Positions 46,431 to 58,782 of a stretch of 64,000 nucleotides of DNA are shown piece by piece. Position 1 is the first letter of the stretch. Every line of letters begins with the position of its first letter. Below the pieces are notes generated by a model. That model made no database searches. It was not told where the DNA came from and saw only the letters and a program-made list of their open reading frames with translations. Source of the stretch: Polytrichum commune. Lineage: Eukaryota; Streptophyta; Polytrichopsida; Polytrichales; Polytrichaceae. The stretch is taken from contig OX485807.1 of NCBI GenBank assembly GCA_950295325.1, positions 18,509,666 to 18,573,665 of the forward strand, read 5' to 3'. Position numbers and translations under genes: made by a program.

Positions 46431-48095
46431 CTACGTAACATCCTTCGAGATGGAATCCCCATCTCTCAAAGGTACAGGGTTTTTAGCCCCAACAACAGTG
46501 GTGTCTACCAATCCAAATGAGAGAGGTAAACGTGCTTGACCAACTTGATCCGCTGGTCCGGCATGGCGAGGATGTGACACCTCGTTGCTACCACCACTTG
46601 TAGAAGCCACCGCATTTGCCAATATTTGTGATCGAGTAGAAGCCGCAACCACCACCTCTCCAGATGCCCCAAACATATACATGTCCGAACCCGAGGTGCC
46701 ACCACCCGCATGCGGCTCAGAAATTTGACCAAAAGATGCAGAAGATTTGAGCTTTTGTTCGAGCTCTGCCACCTTAGCCTCAAGACTCTGCTCCCTTGGA
46801 GATTTGCTAGTGACATAACTGGCAGGCCGCATCTCAGGATGAAGTTGGAAACAATGATCCACATCGTGATTAGTGCCACCACAATGGTTACATTTCAATT
46901 GTCTCTTCTTAGAATTGTCCCATGCCTTTACCGGTTCTATCTTTTGTTTTAATTTTCCCAAAGGCTGAGTTTTCTTCTTCTTAGGACAATTGGGATCATT
47001 CTTCGAATGACCAGCTTCTCCACAACCCCAACAATGCAAAATCTTTTGCTCCTTAACGGGTTGAGTCTCAGCTAAACTACTAGTAGCTGTGACAATTCTT
47101 CTTGATTTCGTACTCTCTGTCATCCAAGATACCATGTTTGTGGCATCGTGTTGACAGAGAGCCCGATCACATCTCTCAACCACGGCAAACGCTTGTGCAA
47201 TTCTAAGAAGAGTTATCCTCGATTACGAAGGCAGAGCAGATGCCAACTTAAGTAGCCGCTTGTCAATCTTAGACAAAAAGATTTTGACAAGCTGACTCTC
47301 AGCAAAAACACCTCCCGACTCAACAGCAAAGCGTGCGAGTCGCGTATACATGGTCCGTGGAGTGTCATCATTCTCTCGGCGGAAATCCTGAATGTGCTGC
47401 ATCTGGTCTCGCCGAAACCCACCATACTCCACCTCCAAATGTGCGACAAATTCAGCAAGGGGATTAAATGGAGGTGGTGGACCAACAGCCGTCAATGCTG
47501 CCTGTGTAGCACGTGCCATCCGTGAAAGGGTAGCCGTGCTACTGCCAGCCACTATTGGCCCAAGTGTCAGTTCTTGGTCCTTAGACTCCTCCGGTGGATC
47601 CTCCTCTTTTAAGGTGGGTGGAGCTAAGGTGGCAATCGCCCCATCTTTAAGGGCTGAAATAAGCTCAACCCGGGCCTCCCAATACTGCTCCACCTCCCGA
47701 AGTTGTCGTTGATGACCCTCTGTCCAGCGTTCGTAAGTTTGGAGTGTCTCATACTCCAAATGTTGAGGCAGAAGTTCAAAGGCATACCAATCATTGAAAT
47801 TGGAAGACCTTTGACGTTTCTCCTTAATCCAGGTACGAAATCGGAGTTTCCAATCGGGCAAGGAAATGCCCCCAGCTCGACCTGAGAACCGATCACACAC
47901 TGAACCGTGGTGATCGTCGTCCATTTCGTCGAACGTGCCAACACTCCAAATCCGAAGCCTACTAGTAGTGTCCAACGCCGAAATAGGCTCAAAAGCCTCG
48001 TTGGTGTCTACCTCTGGCTCAAGATTTGTGGTATGCACGTCCTCCAAGTAATCTGGTGATGGAGATCGATAATATCGGCTCCTAGTTTGCACCAT
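46431..48095 (-). pseudogene. gypsy gag polyprotein with two zinc knuckles
   Basis: It starts MVQTRSRYYRSPSPDY at 48095. The first 290 residues include a capsid-like region (FNDWYAFELLPQHLEYETL, FNPLAEFVAHLEVEYGG, FLSKIDKRLLKLASALP). A TAA at 47223-47225 interrupts the frame, which continues with two CCHC knuckles (CWGCGEAGHSKNDPNC and CNHCGGTNHDVDHC). A second stop, TAG at 46431-46433, lies one codon before the protease frame. The protein would assemble particles and bind element RNA. Both stops are one C-to-T step from Gln codons. Confidence 0.88.
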
Positions 48096-48260
48096 AAAAT
48101 AATCACTTGAGTACCGGCAACTATCTACAAAGTAATGGCAACCTGCACCTGTTGCGGGCTATCTAAATGGCAATCCCTTGCCAAATGCCAAGTGTTTATT
48201 TAGGCCCCCATAATTCCAAAATTGTGCAAAGGTTTGAGATTGATAATTAAAATTAAAAAA

Positions 48261-48692
48261 ATCAGCGTTGAAAATGTTAATTTCCAAGGTGATTATGGAC
48301 TCCAATCAACAAACTAATTGTACCAATGGACTCCTACGAAGATTTCACGCAAATTAGGCTCAAATTTCACTCCGTTCGGAGTTAATTTGCTCCCAAAAAC
48401 AAAAATCAGCGTTGAAAATGTTAATTTCCAAGGTGATTATGGACTCCAATCAACAAACTAATTGCACCAATGGACTCCTACGAAGATTTCACACAAATTA
48501 GGCTCAAATTTCACTCCGTTCGGAGTTAATTTGCTCCCAAAAACAAAAATCAGCGTTGAAATTAATAATTTCAGCAATGATTTTGAATTCCAATCAACAA
48601 TCCAATTACACCATTGGATTCCTTGGCAAATTTCACACAAGATAGGCTCAAATTTCACTCCAATCGGAGCTAGTATGCCCCCAAATTTGAAC
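48261..48692. repeat. Tandem 144-bp repeats in the gypsy leader
   Basis: The word atcagcgttgaaa recurs at 48261, 48405 and 48549, giving three units of 144 bp. The first two are almost identical and the third diverged. The array lies between gag and the 5' LTR. Each unit contains ggactcc-like words shared with the LTR dyads. Confidence 0.85.
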
Positions 48693-48869
48693 CTCAAAGT
48701 TTGTGAGAATGGGATGCCAAGTTTGAAAGGTGAAAGTAAAAATGTGAAATAAATAAATAAATAAAAATACAAAATACAAAATACAAAATTTGTTAGAATT
48801 AAACAAAACAAAGCAAAACAAAAACAATAAATATAAATAAATAAATAAATAAATAAAGGTAAGGGGGCT

Positions 48870-49030
48870 TACCTTAGGGGCCTGGCTGGCGCCGCCCGCC
48901 CCGCCCCGGCTGACGCCGCCGCCGTGGGGCCAGGCTGACGCCCGCCCGTCCCCGGCATGGAGAATAAGAGCTCCAGGAGCTCCAAGAGCTCCAAGAGGGT
49001 CCGGTGAGCTCTGGATCCGTCCGGAGCTCA
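48870..49030. other. GC-rich island in the gypsy leader
   Basis: After AAAT-type low-complexity sequence (48748-48856) comes a short, very GC-rich stretch (gccgcccgccccgcc) with the word aggctgacgcc repeated. It contrasts sharply with the AT-rich neighbourhood. It could be a structured RNA or packaging region of the element, or captured host DNA. Confidence 0.5.
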
Positions 49031-49355
49031 ACAAAAATTAAATTCAAATCGTATTTGAACTAAAAACAATTAAAACTAAATCGGATTTGATTAAAAAAAA
49101 TTAAACTTTGCTTCCACAATTTGCAAGCAAGAAAGATGTGACTTGACATTCCATTTGGTCTCAAGATTCAACCATCAACAATTCAAGAAAACACAAAGAC
49201 ACAACAAAAGAGATGTGGAGATTTTTCTCAAAATCTTCTTGAGGGTTGCAAGGAATTGCAAGCTAAGCTTTCATACACTTATATCACTCATTTGCTCCCA
49301 CTACTGGGCCATTCTAGCTCAGAAATACAACCAAAAATGAAAAATAAGCCATTGT

Positions 49356-49795
49356 TGTCAAGTATGAGGGTTTCTCTCTCCAAGCTCAAGAAACTAAGAA
49401 GTCTTCTTAGAAAGCTTAAGAAACTCTAAAATTCACACACAAGAGTCAAGCTATCTCTCACTCCACAAAGGGAGAATCCAAGAGTGCAAGTGATGGAGAA
49501 AGAATGCAAAGGCTTTATTCATGATCTACTACACCATAGCCATAAGATAGCAACAACAAGCTCTCTCTCTCTCAAAACACACTCACAAGACTTGACTTGA
49601 CAACAATGGCAAGTCAAGATGCCTTCCTCTCCACATAACCCCAATCCTATGTGGATTTCATCCATGGAGTGGATGAACAACTAACTAGGACTCCCAATGG
49701 AGTCCATCACTCATCCAAACACACATGGACTCCTAATGGAGTCCATTTACTCCTAATTCGACGTGACTTAACCCCCGATGTCAACTCACGTGACA
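49356..49795 (-). repeat. 5' LTR of the gypsy element (440 bp)
   Basis: It starts TGTCAAG and ends GTGACA on the plus strand. The 432-bp core (49364-49795) differs from the other LTR at two sites only. The 108-bp block is missing, apparently deleted between TGTC and AAG. As the 5' LTR it should carry the promoter. I found no convincing tRNA primer site beside it. Confidence 0.85.
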
Positions 49796-49799
49796 GGGT

Positions 49800-52700
49800 C
49801 AATGTGGTGATGCCGTACATGTATAGTTTGTTAAGACATTGTTGGGTTTTGGCCTTTGTTTCGTATTTGAGATATGTTTATGTTGGATTAAATCACCATT
49901 CTTGTTCCAAGAGGATGTTTTTTTACGGGGAATGAGTGGTTTGCGGTGGTGGTGTGTATTTCATATTCTTTTTCTAATAGGAAGATTGCCAAGGCTATGG
50001 GTGACCACGTACATGCTTGGTGTTTAAGTTTGGGAAGGTGGAGTGAACCTCCATATTTGGCAGATACGTACTTGGTGAGGCCTTGGTAGATTATACCCAG
50101 TTGTCCTTGGTTGTTGAAAGCTTACAATAGTTGTTGACATATGCACTTTACGTAGTCTTGGAGGAGGGAGGTTGAATTTATGCCGAAATCTTCATTAGAG
50201 GGGTAGGTGAAGATTGTTGTGCACCTTGATGTGGAATTGTAAGTATATGAATCAACTTCATAGGGAGTTTACAATGCAATATTCATGTAAGGTAAAGCAG
50301 ATGTGCCTAAGATGGATGTTTTTTTCTATCTACATCCCTTTCTTTGTGATGTGAAACATGCAAAACATGTAAGATGACTAGCTAATCCAAATTGTGGTCA
50401 TAGCCTTCTGCCTTTAAAAAAAGTGGAGATCGTATGAACATCTTATCAAACCCAAGATTCTTGTGATCATTAAGTAGTCATATAGGTTCCCCGACCATGT
50501 TGACTATGGAATCCAAAATGGTTAGCAACTCCAAAGCACTGAGTCCAACTTCTATTAAGGACAATGTTCTTTTTTATGCTAGTTCTTATATCCACTCCTA
50601 ACCATGTACCACTCAAATATAGTATCCAAATTAATCTCTTGTTCGATTTAGGCACGTCTACCTTAGGTGGCCCAAACTAGCAAAGTGGTCGATACGTACT
50701 CATTCACACTAGCAACATACATGACTTGTGTTGATGGTTATTGCAACTAAGCTTATTGATGCCATCTAAATTGTCTCAAGTTGAACCCAAGTGTGCACAT
50801 GGTCCAACTTCATAGAGTTTAACCATGTCTTCTTAAGGCTTGTGCTATAATGAATGGCATACATGGCCATCTTCTACTTGAAACAAACATGTTTACTCTA
50901 TAAGCTCCCAAATTATTCCAAGATTTTGCTTGTGGTATTGGCTGAAAGTGTAACACCCACAATTTATCATGTTATGTTACATTCATTTCCATTCGTGTTC
51001 ATATGTTATGGTACGTAGTTAGAATCAAACACCACAAGGACACACATGTCACGTACACTACAATTAGACTATGTGCTCAAATACACACCATTATACGCTC
51101 AATAGGCCATACATCTACTACCAATGAAATGCAAATACAATCAACACTTTGACATGCTATGATTTATGCATTTCTAATCAAATTATGAAACTTCAAAAAA
51201 TGCATGTTGGGCACGGCAATTTTTTTTTGAGTGATAAGGGGGTTGATTCGCTCCAAAGGCCTAAGTTGTTTATCAAGTTGCAAGTGCTTTACAATAGGGC
51301 TTCACACCTTACTGAGGTACAAAAACAATGCAGTCAATCATTAATGAGCCTCAATCGTACACACTCCATGTGTATAGCACCTAGCTAATTATCAATGATG
51401 GTAAGTGGGTTGACCAAAGTTGCAAACTTTAACCATTGTAAGACCAACTACATGGTCCAATGACCCAAACTAGAGAACATTGCAAGTTTATTGTGTGCTC
51501 AACTCATACTAATGTCATGCGTGACCCAATTGCCCTTACATCATTATACATTCATATATCTACTATGCAAATGGGATTCAAAGTTGGTCAGGTGGTCCCC
51601 ATGAAAGTTACATGGCCCCGAGATATATGTACATGAACTTGGAATTGTTTCGAAAGTATTGAAACACGGTGAATCCTAACGTTGTTTGGTATGAAGTTTC
51701 ATAGATAAATGCAGGGCCAAAATGCAGATATCCTAAAATTCAATAATATATCAAAAAAATGCAGATTTTAGGAAACAACATATTATTTCGATCTTACATT
51801 CACTTATAGTACAAATAAAATTACATATTTGTGAAGACAATATGATTAGTTATCTTTGAAAACCAAAACATATTTTATGGAATTGATATGAATTTTGAAA
51901 GCAAAAAAAAATTGTATTCTAAACTTAAATATTATGTTAAAAATTGCCAATTCTAGCAAATAACGTAGGACTCCATTCTCACATTCATTTACAGTATGAA
52001 CTTATTAAATATTTGAATAGAGGATGTGATTAGTTATTCATGTACAACCAAAACACATTTTTAGCAGTTGATGTGGATTTTTAAGACCAAAAATACACAT
52101 TCCATCAAACAACGTGGTATTTCGGTTTCACATTCACTTACTATGTAAAACTTATTACATATTTACGTGAGGGCTATGATTACCTATGCTCTGTACCTAT
52201 GATACACTACTAGACTCAATAGACTAGGTCTTTAGAGGGCAATGATATATTGGTTGAAACCGGTGAAAAACCATTTTAGAGAATAAAACTGTATGGGACG
52301 TTATTGCGTCGTTTCATAATAAAAGCGGTCAATAAGTTGCACAAGTCGAATTGCATTATATATTGGGAACTCTGCAAAGACAAAATTTTAACTAAATCAT
52401 TTAGTTGTAATTATCAATTACCTGCAAATTTTGGCGTCACAACGATATTTTTTTGAAGTTGATATAGATGTTTTAGAGCAAAAAAAATAACACTATGTCA
52501 ATGAATATCAAAATTATTAATTTTGAAAGTATTATTTTCTAAATATTTATATCCATTGAAATGTTTTTAAACATGAAAATGCATTGTCTCATATTTTGAC
52601 ATTTCATAATTTTTATTAACATATATAAATCAAACATCAATATTAAAAAATTGACTAATTGGACGAAGTCCATTACTAATAGATATTAATGCCTTTATGT

Positions 52701-55700
52701 TACTATAACTAGTTTACTCAGTAGATGTAATCTATCGATAATCAAACTTAAACATTTTAAGATATCAAGCATCTTTACGACCATTGTTTTGTGATGTCGT
52801 ATATCATCTCGTGCTTCAACTTTGTTTAAAGCAATCGCAATTGTTTTCGTGTTGTTTTTCATAATGTGTAATAAACCCTTTGAAATTTTGTGGAAAAATA
52901 TACGTTACTTTATGGAATGTATATCGTAATAATCATATCCGACAACAATCTCTGGTGAGAAAATCAAATAACTTATGTATATTCAAATCAATTAGATAAT
53001 TATATAATTCAACAATGATACATTTATTAAAAATATATATAAGAACATAAGTAATGAATTAGTTACCATATATTGGTGATATAATTGGACTATTAAATGA
53101 CAAATTCCTCAAATGTATTGCACGAGAACATCTTGCATACTATTCGGTTATAACAGTATAAACTTTGATTTCTGATGGTACCTTAAGAAACTTCATTGAG
53201 TGATAAATTTTTCTGTTTAAATTATTCATTTGAAAATAAATATTTGTTTTGATTTTTTTATAATCATAATTTTTTTATAAAATCATTTTAAAATTTCTCA
53301 GTTTTTTTAACATTGCAATTTAGACCATTCCGCATATTGTATCACCAAAATATCCTCAAGTTTTGCCAATCTATCACTTGCCGTAGTCATCAAAGTACAT
53401 TGATTATTTATATCTGTATGAAAAAAAATCAATTCGTTTACAAACAACCAATACCAAATACTCAATTTAATTGTATTTGTCCTTGAAGATGTGCAACCTG
53501 CCTCCAAACCATGTGGAGCTTCAAATGTCGTGTTTATATCATTAAAACGTTGAAAGTTTAGAATTACTTTAACGATAATCCATACTTTGTGCAATGATGA
53601 TTGTAAATCACTAAAATATATGTACACAAAGCGAAAATGATCAATGTATTAGAATATATGCAATATTTACAAGATTAAAAACAATAAATATTAATAAATG
53701 TTATATGAATTCAAACTCTAAAAAAATCTTTCATTCAATTAATTACAAATTATTTATATATTTATGATACATAGATTATTCATACATACTAAAAAACTCA
53801 AGAAAGCAATAATAGGTACTTATCTTACATCACGCATACAACATAGAAGTAATAGACGTGTACCTTGCCCTTCACAAAAAAATTTCACAATGAGCCCGAG
53901 GAGTACTCCTCAAAAGAATGGACTTGAAGAACTAAGTACCCAAAGGTGTATCCAAGGTGACCGACTGATCCGGTCACCGCAACTTTCTAACTGGCACATG
54001 TCCTTCTTGTGATTGTTAGGACCGCCCGTCTTTTGGCACCCATCCTTGCACAACATACAATGCAGAACACCCATCCATGTGGGATATTGGTCCTTGGGTG
54101 AGAGGGATGGGCACATGGCACCACCTTTTTTTCACTGGCCCACTCATTTTTTCTTAAAAAAACGAACCGGGACTGGTATATGGAACCTTGACTTTATATT
54201 ACACTGTCCGTTTATGGTATTTACTATCATGTACAACAAAGGGCTTAAATTGAATGCCTAGAGGTCTCAAAATGTCATATCCGTTTCTTGCCAATTTGAT
54301 ACTATTTGTCAACATAAGTGGAAAAGTATTTCCATTATGACATTTAGCATTGTACATTGCAATACTTGAGATGATAGTTTTGTACTTTAGTAGGCAAGAG
54401 GAGGATATTATTGAGCATACTAATGCCAAATGTCATGTGTTCACAATTTAGCATGCAAGAGGAAGATATTCTTGAGCAGACTAATGCCAAGTGTCATTTG
54501 TGTACATTTGTGCACTCAAGTCAACTTGTAGACCGTAGTGTAACATAGGTATACACATCATAATACTATGTAATATACATACTTAGCCAAGATGTTAATA
54601 AGCACACTTGAATGAGAAGTGTCTTTAGGCGACACTAATGCTGAAGTTGTTGATCATTAGTGTAACCTAGCATATGCCTCCAAACCGGGGAAGTCATGTG
54701 ACGCTAAATACCATAAATGGTGTACTCTGGTGCATGAAAGTAATTTCAAATTAAGATGGAATGTGAAAGTAAAAACTATAAAAGCAAAAATAAGCGATGG
54801 TTGGCCTTATTCCATAGGAAAGTATACTCCATGGGTAAGTTGTTCCTAGACCAAAAACTATACAATTTGAGGTTACTGCAGTGCGATACTTTGCAGAGCT
54901 TTAGTATACTATGCACTCAAAATTTTGAGTGAGTAGAACGTATGCTACATTCTGATGGTAGCAAAGTCCTCTGGGAATGTCAAAATGCTAGAATCAAGAA
55001 CCTATGCGATAGATAGACAACAATCTGAACACTTGCTATTCAAACTACCTCAAGCTCTCACCTTTTGAGACCAGAGAATATAAATGTACATAAATGTGAG
55101 CACCAAACCAAAGTACTCACACTTGAGCACCATCGATACACTTAAGGAAAGCCTGCCTAATTCGGTCAGTCATCTCAAACGGACACCATATTTGAGTACA
55201 GAATGCTTAGGTGTTGATCTAAGAATGAGCACTAAAAGTCATGTGGTTAAAAGAGACGGCACTACACACTCAAACATTGTCAACCGTTTTAGATTCGATA
55301 GTCAACAAAATTGAGAGCCATATGATCAATCAATAAGAAAGATAATACACATTGATAATGAATAGGGTATTCATACCAGCGTCGAAAATAATGAGGAAAT
55401 TGGCTATGTGCACAATTTGGAAAATGGCTACATGTGCTAATTGGGTGTTTCATATCCTGCGAAATGTGGGTGCCAAAAGTGGGTGCAGTGTCTGTCGCTT
55501 ACCAAACCCTAACAAATCAGTGGATCTCATATGCAGCCTTCTACCAGTGGCTTCTATTGTATTTGGTGCAAAAGCTTAGTGATGCACGCACATTCTGTCA
55601 GACATTACTTAACAAGTCTCCTGCAGACAAACGTACTCAGAATTTTTTTAAACTGAGATCAGGCCTTGCACAATGGGGCCAATTTTTAACAGCATCTACT

Positions 55701-56180
55701 CACTGAGAGCTCTATCAAAGGACACCACATACAGCAGAAAGTGAATTACCGGACCACAGTTAAGAACCAGACCAAAATTTCTGTAATTATGATGGTAAGG
55801 AGGTAGATATTTGCGCAAGATTGAAGCAAGGGGACTTCCAAAATTGCATCACTGAGAGCACAGAATTCTATGTACAACTCTAAACCCAAAATACCTCAGC
55901 CTAAGTTTCCAAGTTCCACATGTTCCAGATAGTGATTTTATAGAGCGCGAATAAGAACCAAGACAAACCTTCTGTAATGATGCTAACGATGCTAACGAGA
56001 TAGCTTCTTGCGCAAAATTATCCTCAAGGTTGAAAGCGCTTTCAGCATTCTGTATACAAACACTATATCCAAGGCACCTGAGCCTAGATTTCCCAGTTCC
56101 AGAAAGAGGCCGCGATCAGCAAACCTGGTACCCTGAATGCTACTCCGACGCAGCAAAATGGTAGTAGGGCTCTCGATGAT
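49800..56180. other. AT-rich intergenic region, no confident gene
   Basis: The first about 500 bp share the C-poor composition found left of the gypsy element. From about 51.7 to 53.8 kb the DNA is extremely AT-rich; at 51715-52200 a segment around ttcacattcactta recurs three times with diverged text. A minus-strand frame at 53307-53627 (contains SDRLAKLEDILVIQYAEWSKL) is unusually protein-like but unrecognised. The segments 50495-50665 and 55140-55310 are inverted copies of each other. The region just left of CDC26 is probably its 3' UTR. Confidence 0.4.
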
Positions 56181-56182
56181 GA

Positions 56183-56383
56183 TCACTTGTGGAGACCAAT
56201 CCGTTGGTTGACAGATAGCTGCTTCTGGCGATGGTGTTCGCCGAGGAGAGCAGATGCAGCAGCTCCGCCGGATAGGGACGATGAGGTGCGAGCCGCGGCG
56301 GTAGCTGCCCGTCGCTTAGCCTCATCATACTCCTCCTTGTCCTCCGCCTTCAGCTCCAAACGTGTTGGCTTCCGACGCAGCAT
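56183..56383 (-). CDS. CDC26: APC/C subunit CDC26
   Basis: A 66-residue protein starting MLRRKPTRLELKAEDKEEY. The N-terminal MLRRKPTRLELK block is the signature of CDC26, the small subunit that caps and stabilises the TPR protein APC6/CDC16 in the anaphase-promoting complex, a cell-cycle ubiquitin ligase. The Ala/Ser-rich middle is as in plant homologues and the end (VNQRIGLHK) resembles the conserved C-terminal RIG motif. The ATG is at 56383. A possible acceptor (TGTGCAG) lies 17-20 bases upstream, suggesting a 5' UTR intron. The gene is complete in one coding exon. Recognition rests on the N-terminal block. Confidence 0.85.
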   Translation of the reverse strand: MLRRKPTRLELKAEDKEEYDEAKRRAATAAARTSSSLSGGAAASALLGEHHRQKQLSVNQRIGLHK

Positions 56384-56517
56384 GATGATGATCCTGCACA
56401 GCTATCAGAGCGCAACTCCGCAAGAATGCAACAAATCGGTGGTAATGGGGATGCACAGCTTCGGAAACCCTAGAGCAGAAAAGAAAACTCCTCGTGTCCC
56501 TACCTCTTGCCCTACGC

Positions 56518-57290
56518 ACATGGTCTGGGCTTCCACAAACCGGGCAGCACCTCGAGGACGTGGGTCCCACTCCACGCTTCAAGGAGAGGCTCCCACGTGG
56601 CACATGACTTGCTGCGGCATAAGGCCCTGGCACATGAGCTTAGCTGATCTCTCATGCCTAGATCACACCAAACCTTATTCCCGATTCCAGCCATGAAATT
56701 GTTGGGGATTATGTTTAGAAATAGATGTTGGTCCATTATTTTTCACATTATTATAGTTGGATATGCTGACGGGTGGTGCCAGAAGTGGTTGGTGTGATCA
56801 ACCCCTCATATGCTAGCCACGCCGGGGGTCCAATCGGGGCCCAACCAGCCCTGTTGGTGTTGCCCCCCCCCCCTCCAAGTGTTGGTGCCTACCATCCAGG
56901 GCAGTAAGGACAACGTCTAAAAAGGGCCCCGACTAGTTGGATGCAGGGCTAGCTAGCTGGGCCCCCACTGGACCCCTCGGTGTGGCTACTGTATCAATCA
57001 CACCAACGTTTTTGTCCCATTCCAACCGTGAAATTGATGGGGATTATGCTAAGAAATAGATGTTGGCTCATCATTTTTCACACAATTACAGTCGGACATG
57101 TGGTGGATGGTGCTAGAAGTGGCTAGAGTGATCAACTTTTCAGCTACTTGGGTGGCCCTGCTACTACCATCAAGATTAGGTTCACCGTGTGTAGATTTAG
57201 TGTTGGATCCGCTTGCAGTTGAGGCCCAAGGGTTGGGCACATGGCCTAGGCTTCCATAGCCCGGGCGGCCTTTGGAGGACGTGGACTGCA
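56518..57290. repeat. Rearranged duplicated segments upstream of CDC26
   Basis: Block A (about 56518-56565, cacatggtctgggcttcc) resembles 57236-57285, and block B (about 56686-56815, gaaattgttggggattatg) resembles 57020-57150. The order is A-B then B'-A', all in the same orientation. This points to a duplication followed by rearrangement, or to two dispersed repeats. Confidence 0.65.
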
Positions 57291-57364
57291 ACAATAAAAA
57301 ATACAAACATGATTTGTGACGATAAAAGTGTGTGATAAAAACACATATTTTTATTGTCAAATAA

Positions 57365-57722
57365 AACACATGCAATGGGTTTACTATGTTTATCTACCGA
57401 GCAATGACATGTTGGATAGTTTTTGTCCCACCCCCAAATGCCTTACCACTCATTAATCTTACCATTGGTTTTTGTTAGTGCAATTCTATGCCGTCATAGC
57501 TACGACTAAAAACAACCAATCACAAGGGCGTACATTGGTGTCTCGTCTCTAGGTACCAATAGGAGGGTCAGTGTTTGAGGCTTAGAACCTTTGTTGTTAA
57601 ACCAAGCCACGTCCTTTGCCAACTAGCTAGGTTCGGGACTAGATAGTGGCAATGGTGAGAAGGCCATGTTTTAAGAACGAACTTTTAGGCCAAGCTAAAG
57701 TCAAGTGGGAAGGGTGCATTAG
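57365..57722 (+). repeat. Degraded relative of the 561-bp TIR element
   Basis: Shares ttggatagtttttgtccca with 26.46 kb, and the right end (aagctaaag, gtgggaagg, gcat) with the right TIR of the element at 26288-26848. The left end is missing. Confidence 0.65.
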
Positions 57723-57968
57723 AATGGTTATCATTTTTGAGCACACAATCCAATCCAATCTTTTATGAAGAAATGTCTTTTTGGTATCCATTTTTGGAGC
57801 CACACTAAACCACATACTAGTCAAATAGAGTCAACCCATCTATTCTTTATTATGACCTCGTTGGGAATCTATAAAATGATATAAATTTTGATTGAACTAA
57901 GATTGATTTTAGTAGTTTATTTTCGTGGGTGGGTAAAACAAGGTCACACATTTCACAGTTCCTAAGGA

Positions 57969-58009
57969 TTAGTTTTCATGTAGGCCGCTTTGCCCTACAT
58001 GAAAACTAA
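57969..58009. repeat. Hairpin with 16-bp arms
   Basis: Perfect inverted arms (ttagttttcatgtagg, 57969-57984, and its complement at 57994-58009) around a 9-base loop. No T-run follows. Possibly the remnant of a small inverted-repeat transposon. Confidence 0.8.
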
Positions 58010-58069
58010 CCCTAAATCTACAACTTTGGTTATGGTATCACTAGGGAACCGATAGTGTCGTGACACATG

Positions 58070-58782
58070 CCCATGATTTTGAGTGCCAAAGTGAGGAGGA
58101 ATTTGTCTCAGAATGAGCAATTATGATAGACTCTAGGCATTAGTAATGTGTAAATTGGCCAATTTTTGGCTTGAAAAATTCACATTAATTTCAATTTAAG
58201 GAATAAAATTACCAAAAAAATAAATTTAGTCCTCCTAATTTCTATCTTCCTACACATGAAAAAAAATTGCATAGCCTTATACTTCTCCAATTTGACGTAG
58301 AATATCTTAAGCAATAAGTTATGGGCGCCTTTACTCTAAGTGGTGTCTAATTAAGATGAGTAACCGAATTAGGCATGTCTACGCTAGGAGACGAATTTAT
58401 AGTAGAGGCACCTATTCCCAACCAGGACCCCATCAACAATCTATAGGGTACTGGAATTTTGACGAGGTTGGGATTGGATTTTGATCAGGTTGGAACCAAT
58501 AGTGCCATGACACATATCCTAGTTTTAAATGCTAAAGTGAGGAGGAGTGAGCGGTTAAAATGAGTGCTTATGGTAGACTCTAGATATTGGTAATAAATTC
58601 ATATCAACTTTTGGCTTCAAAAATTTATAATAATTTCAATTCAAGAAACAAAATTATCAAAAAATTGCAATCCTCCTGGTTTCTATCTTCCTACATAGGA
58701 AAAAAAATTGCACCACCTCATACTTCTCCAGATCTGGCCCAAAATCTCTTAAGTAATCGGTTATGGGTGCCTCTACTCTAGG
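58070..58782 (+). repeat. Direct duplication of a ~275-bp segment
   Basis: The segment at about 58070-58345 is repeated at about 58505-58782 with many substitutions. Shared words include aaagtgaggagga, tttctatcttcctaca and catacttctcca. The second copy ends roughly 670 bp upstream of the Ku70 start codon. No coding capacity. Confidence 0.75.

Larger units (their letters stand above)
39880..49795 (-). mobile_element. Ty3/gypsy retrotransposon encoding a DNA methyltransferase and a PHD finger
   Basis: The 9916-bp element is flanked by a 4-bp duplication GGGT (39876-39879, 49796-49799). LTR cores of 432 bp (39988-40419 and 49364-49795) differ at two positions. Minus-strand order: gag with two zinc knuckles, protease, cytosine-5 methyltransferase, RT, RNase H, integrase, PHD finger. 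Gag and protease share one frame; everything downstream shares the -1 frame. Nine premature stops (at 47223, 46431, 44260, 44167, 43999, 43063, 42367, 41740, 41377) and lost catalytic residues show that the copy is dead. The RT-RNaseH-integrase order defines Ty3/gypsy. Confidence 0.95.

Noticed and set aside
40855-47225. Use of a variant genetic code (TAA/TAG read as Gln) in the gypsy element
   Set aside because: The host genes here use TAA/TAG/TGA as normal stops, and one premature stop is TGA at an Arg position; deamination explains all of them more simply.
49300-49355. tRNA primer-binding site beside the gypsy 5' LTR
   Set aside because: No stretch next to the LTR resembled the 3' end of initiator tRNA-Met or another common primer well enough.
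53307-53627. 106-residue minus-strand frame in AT-rich DNA
   Set aside because: Protein-like composition but no recognisable domain, start context or flanking exons; recorded in the intergenic entry only.
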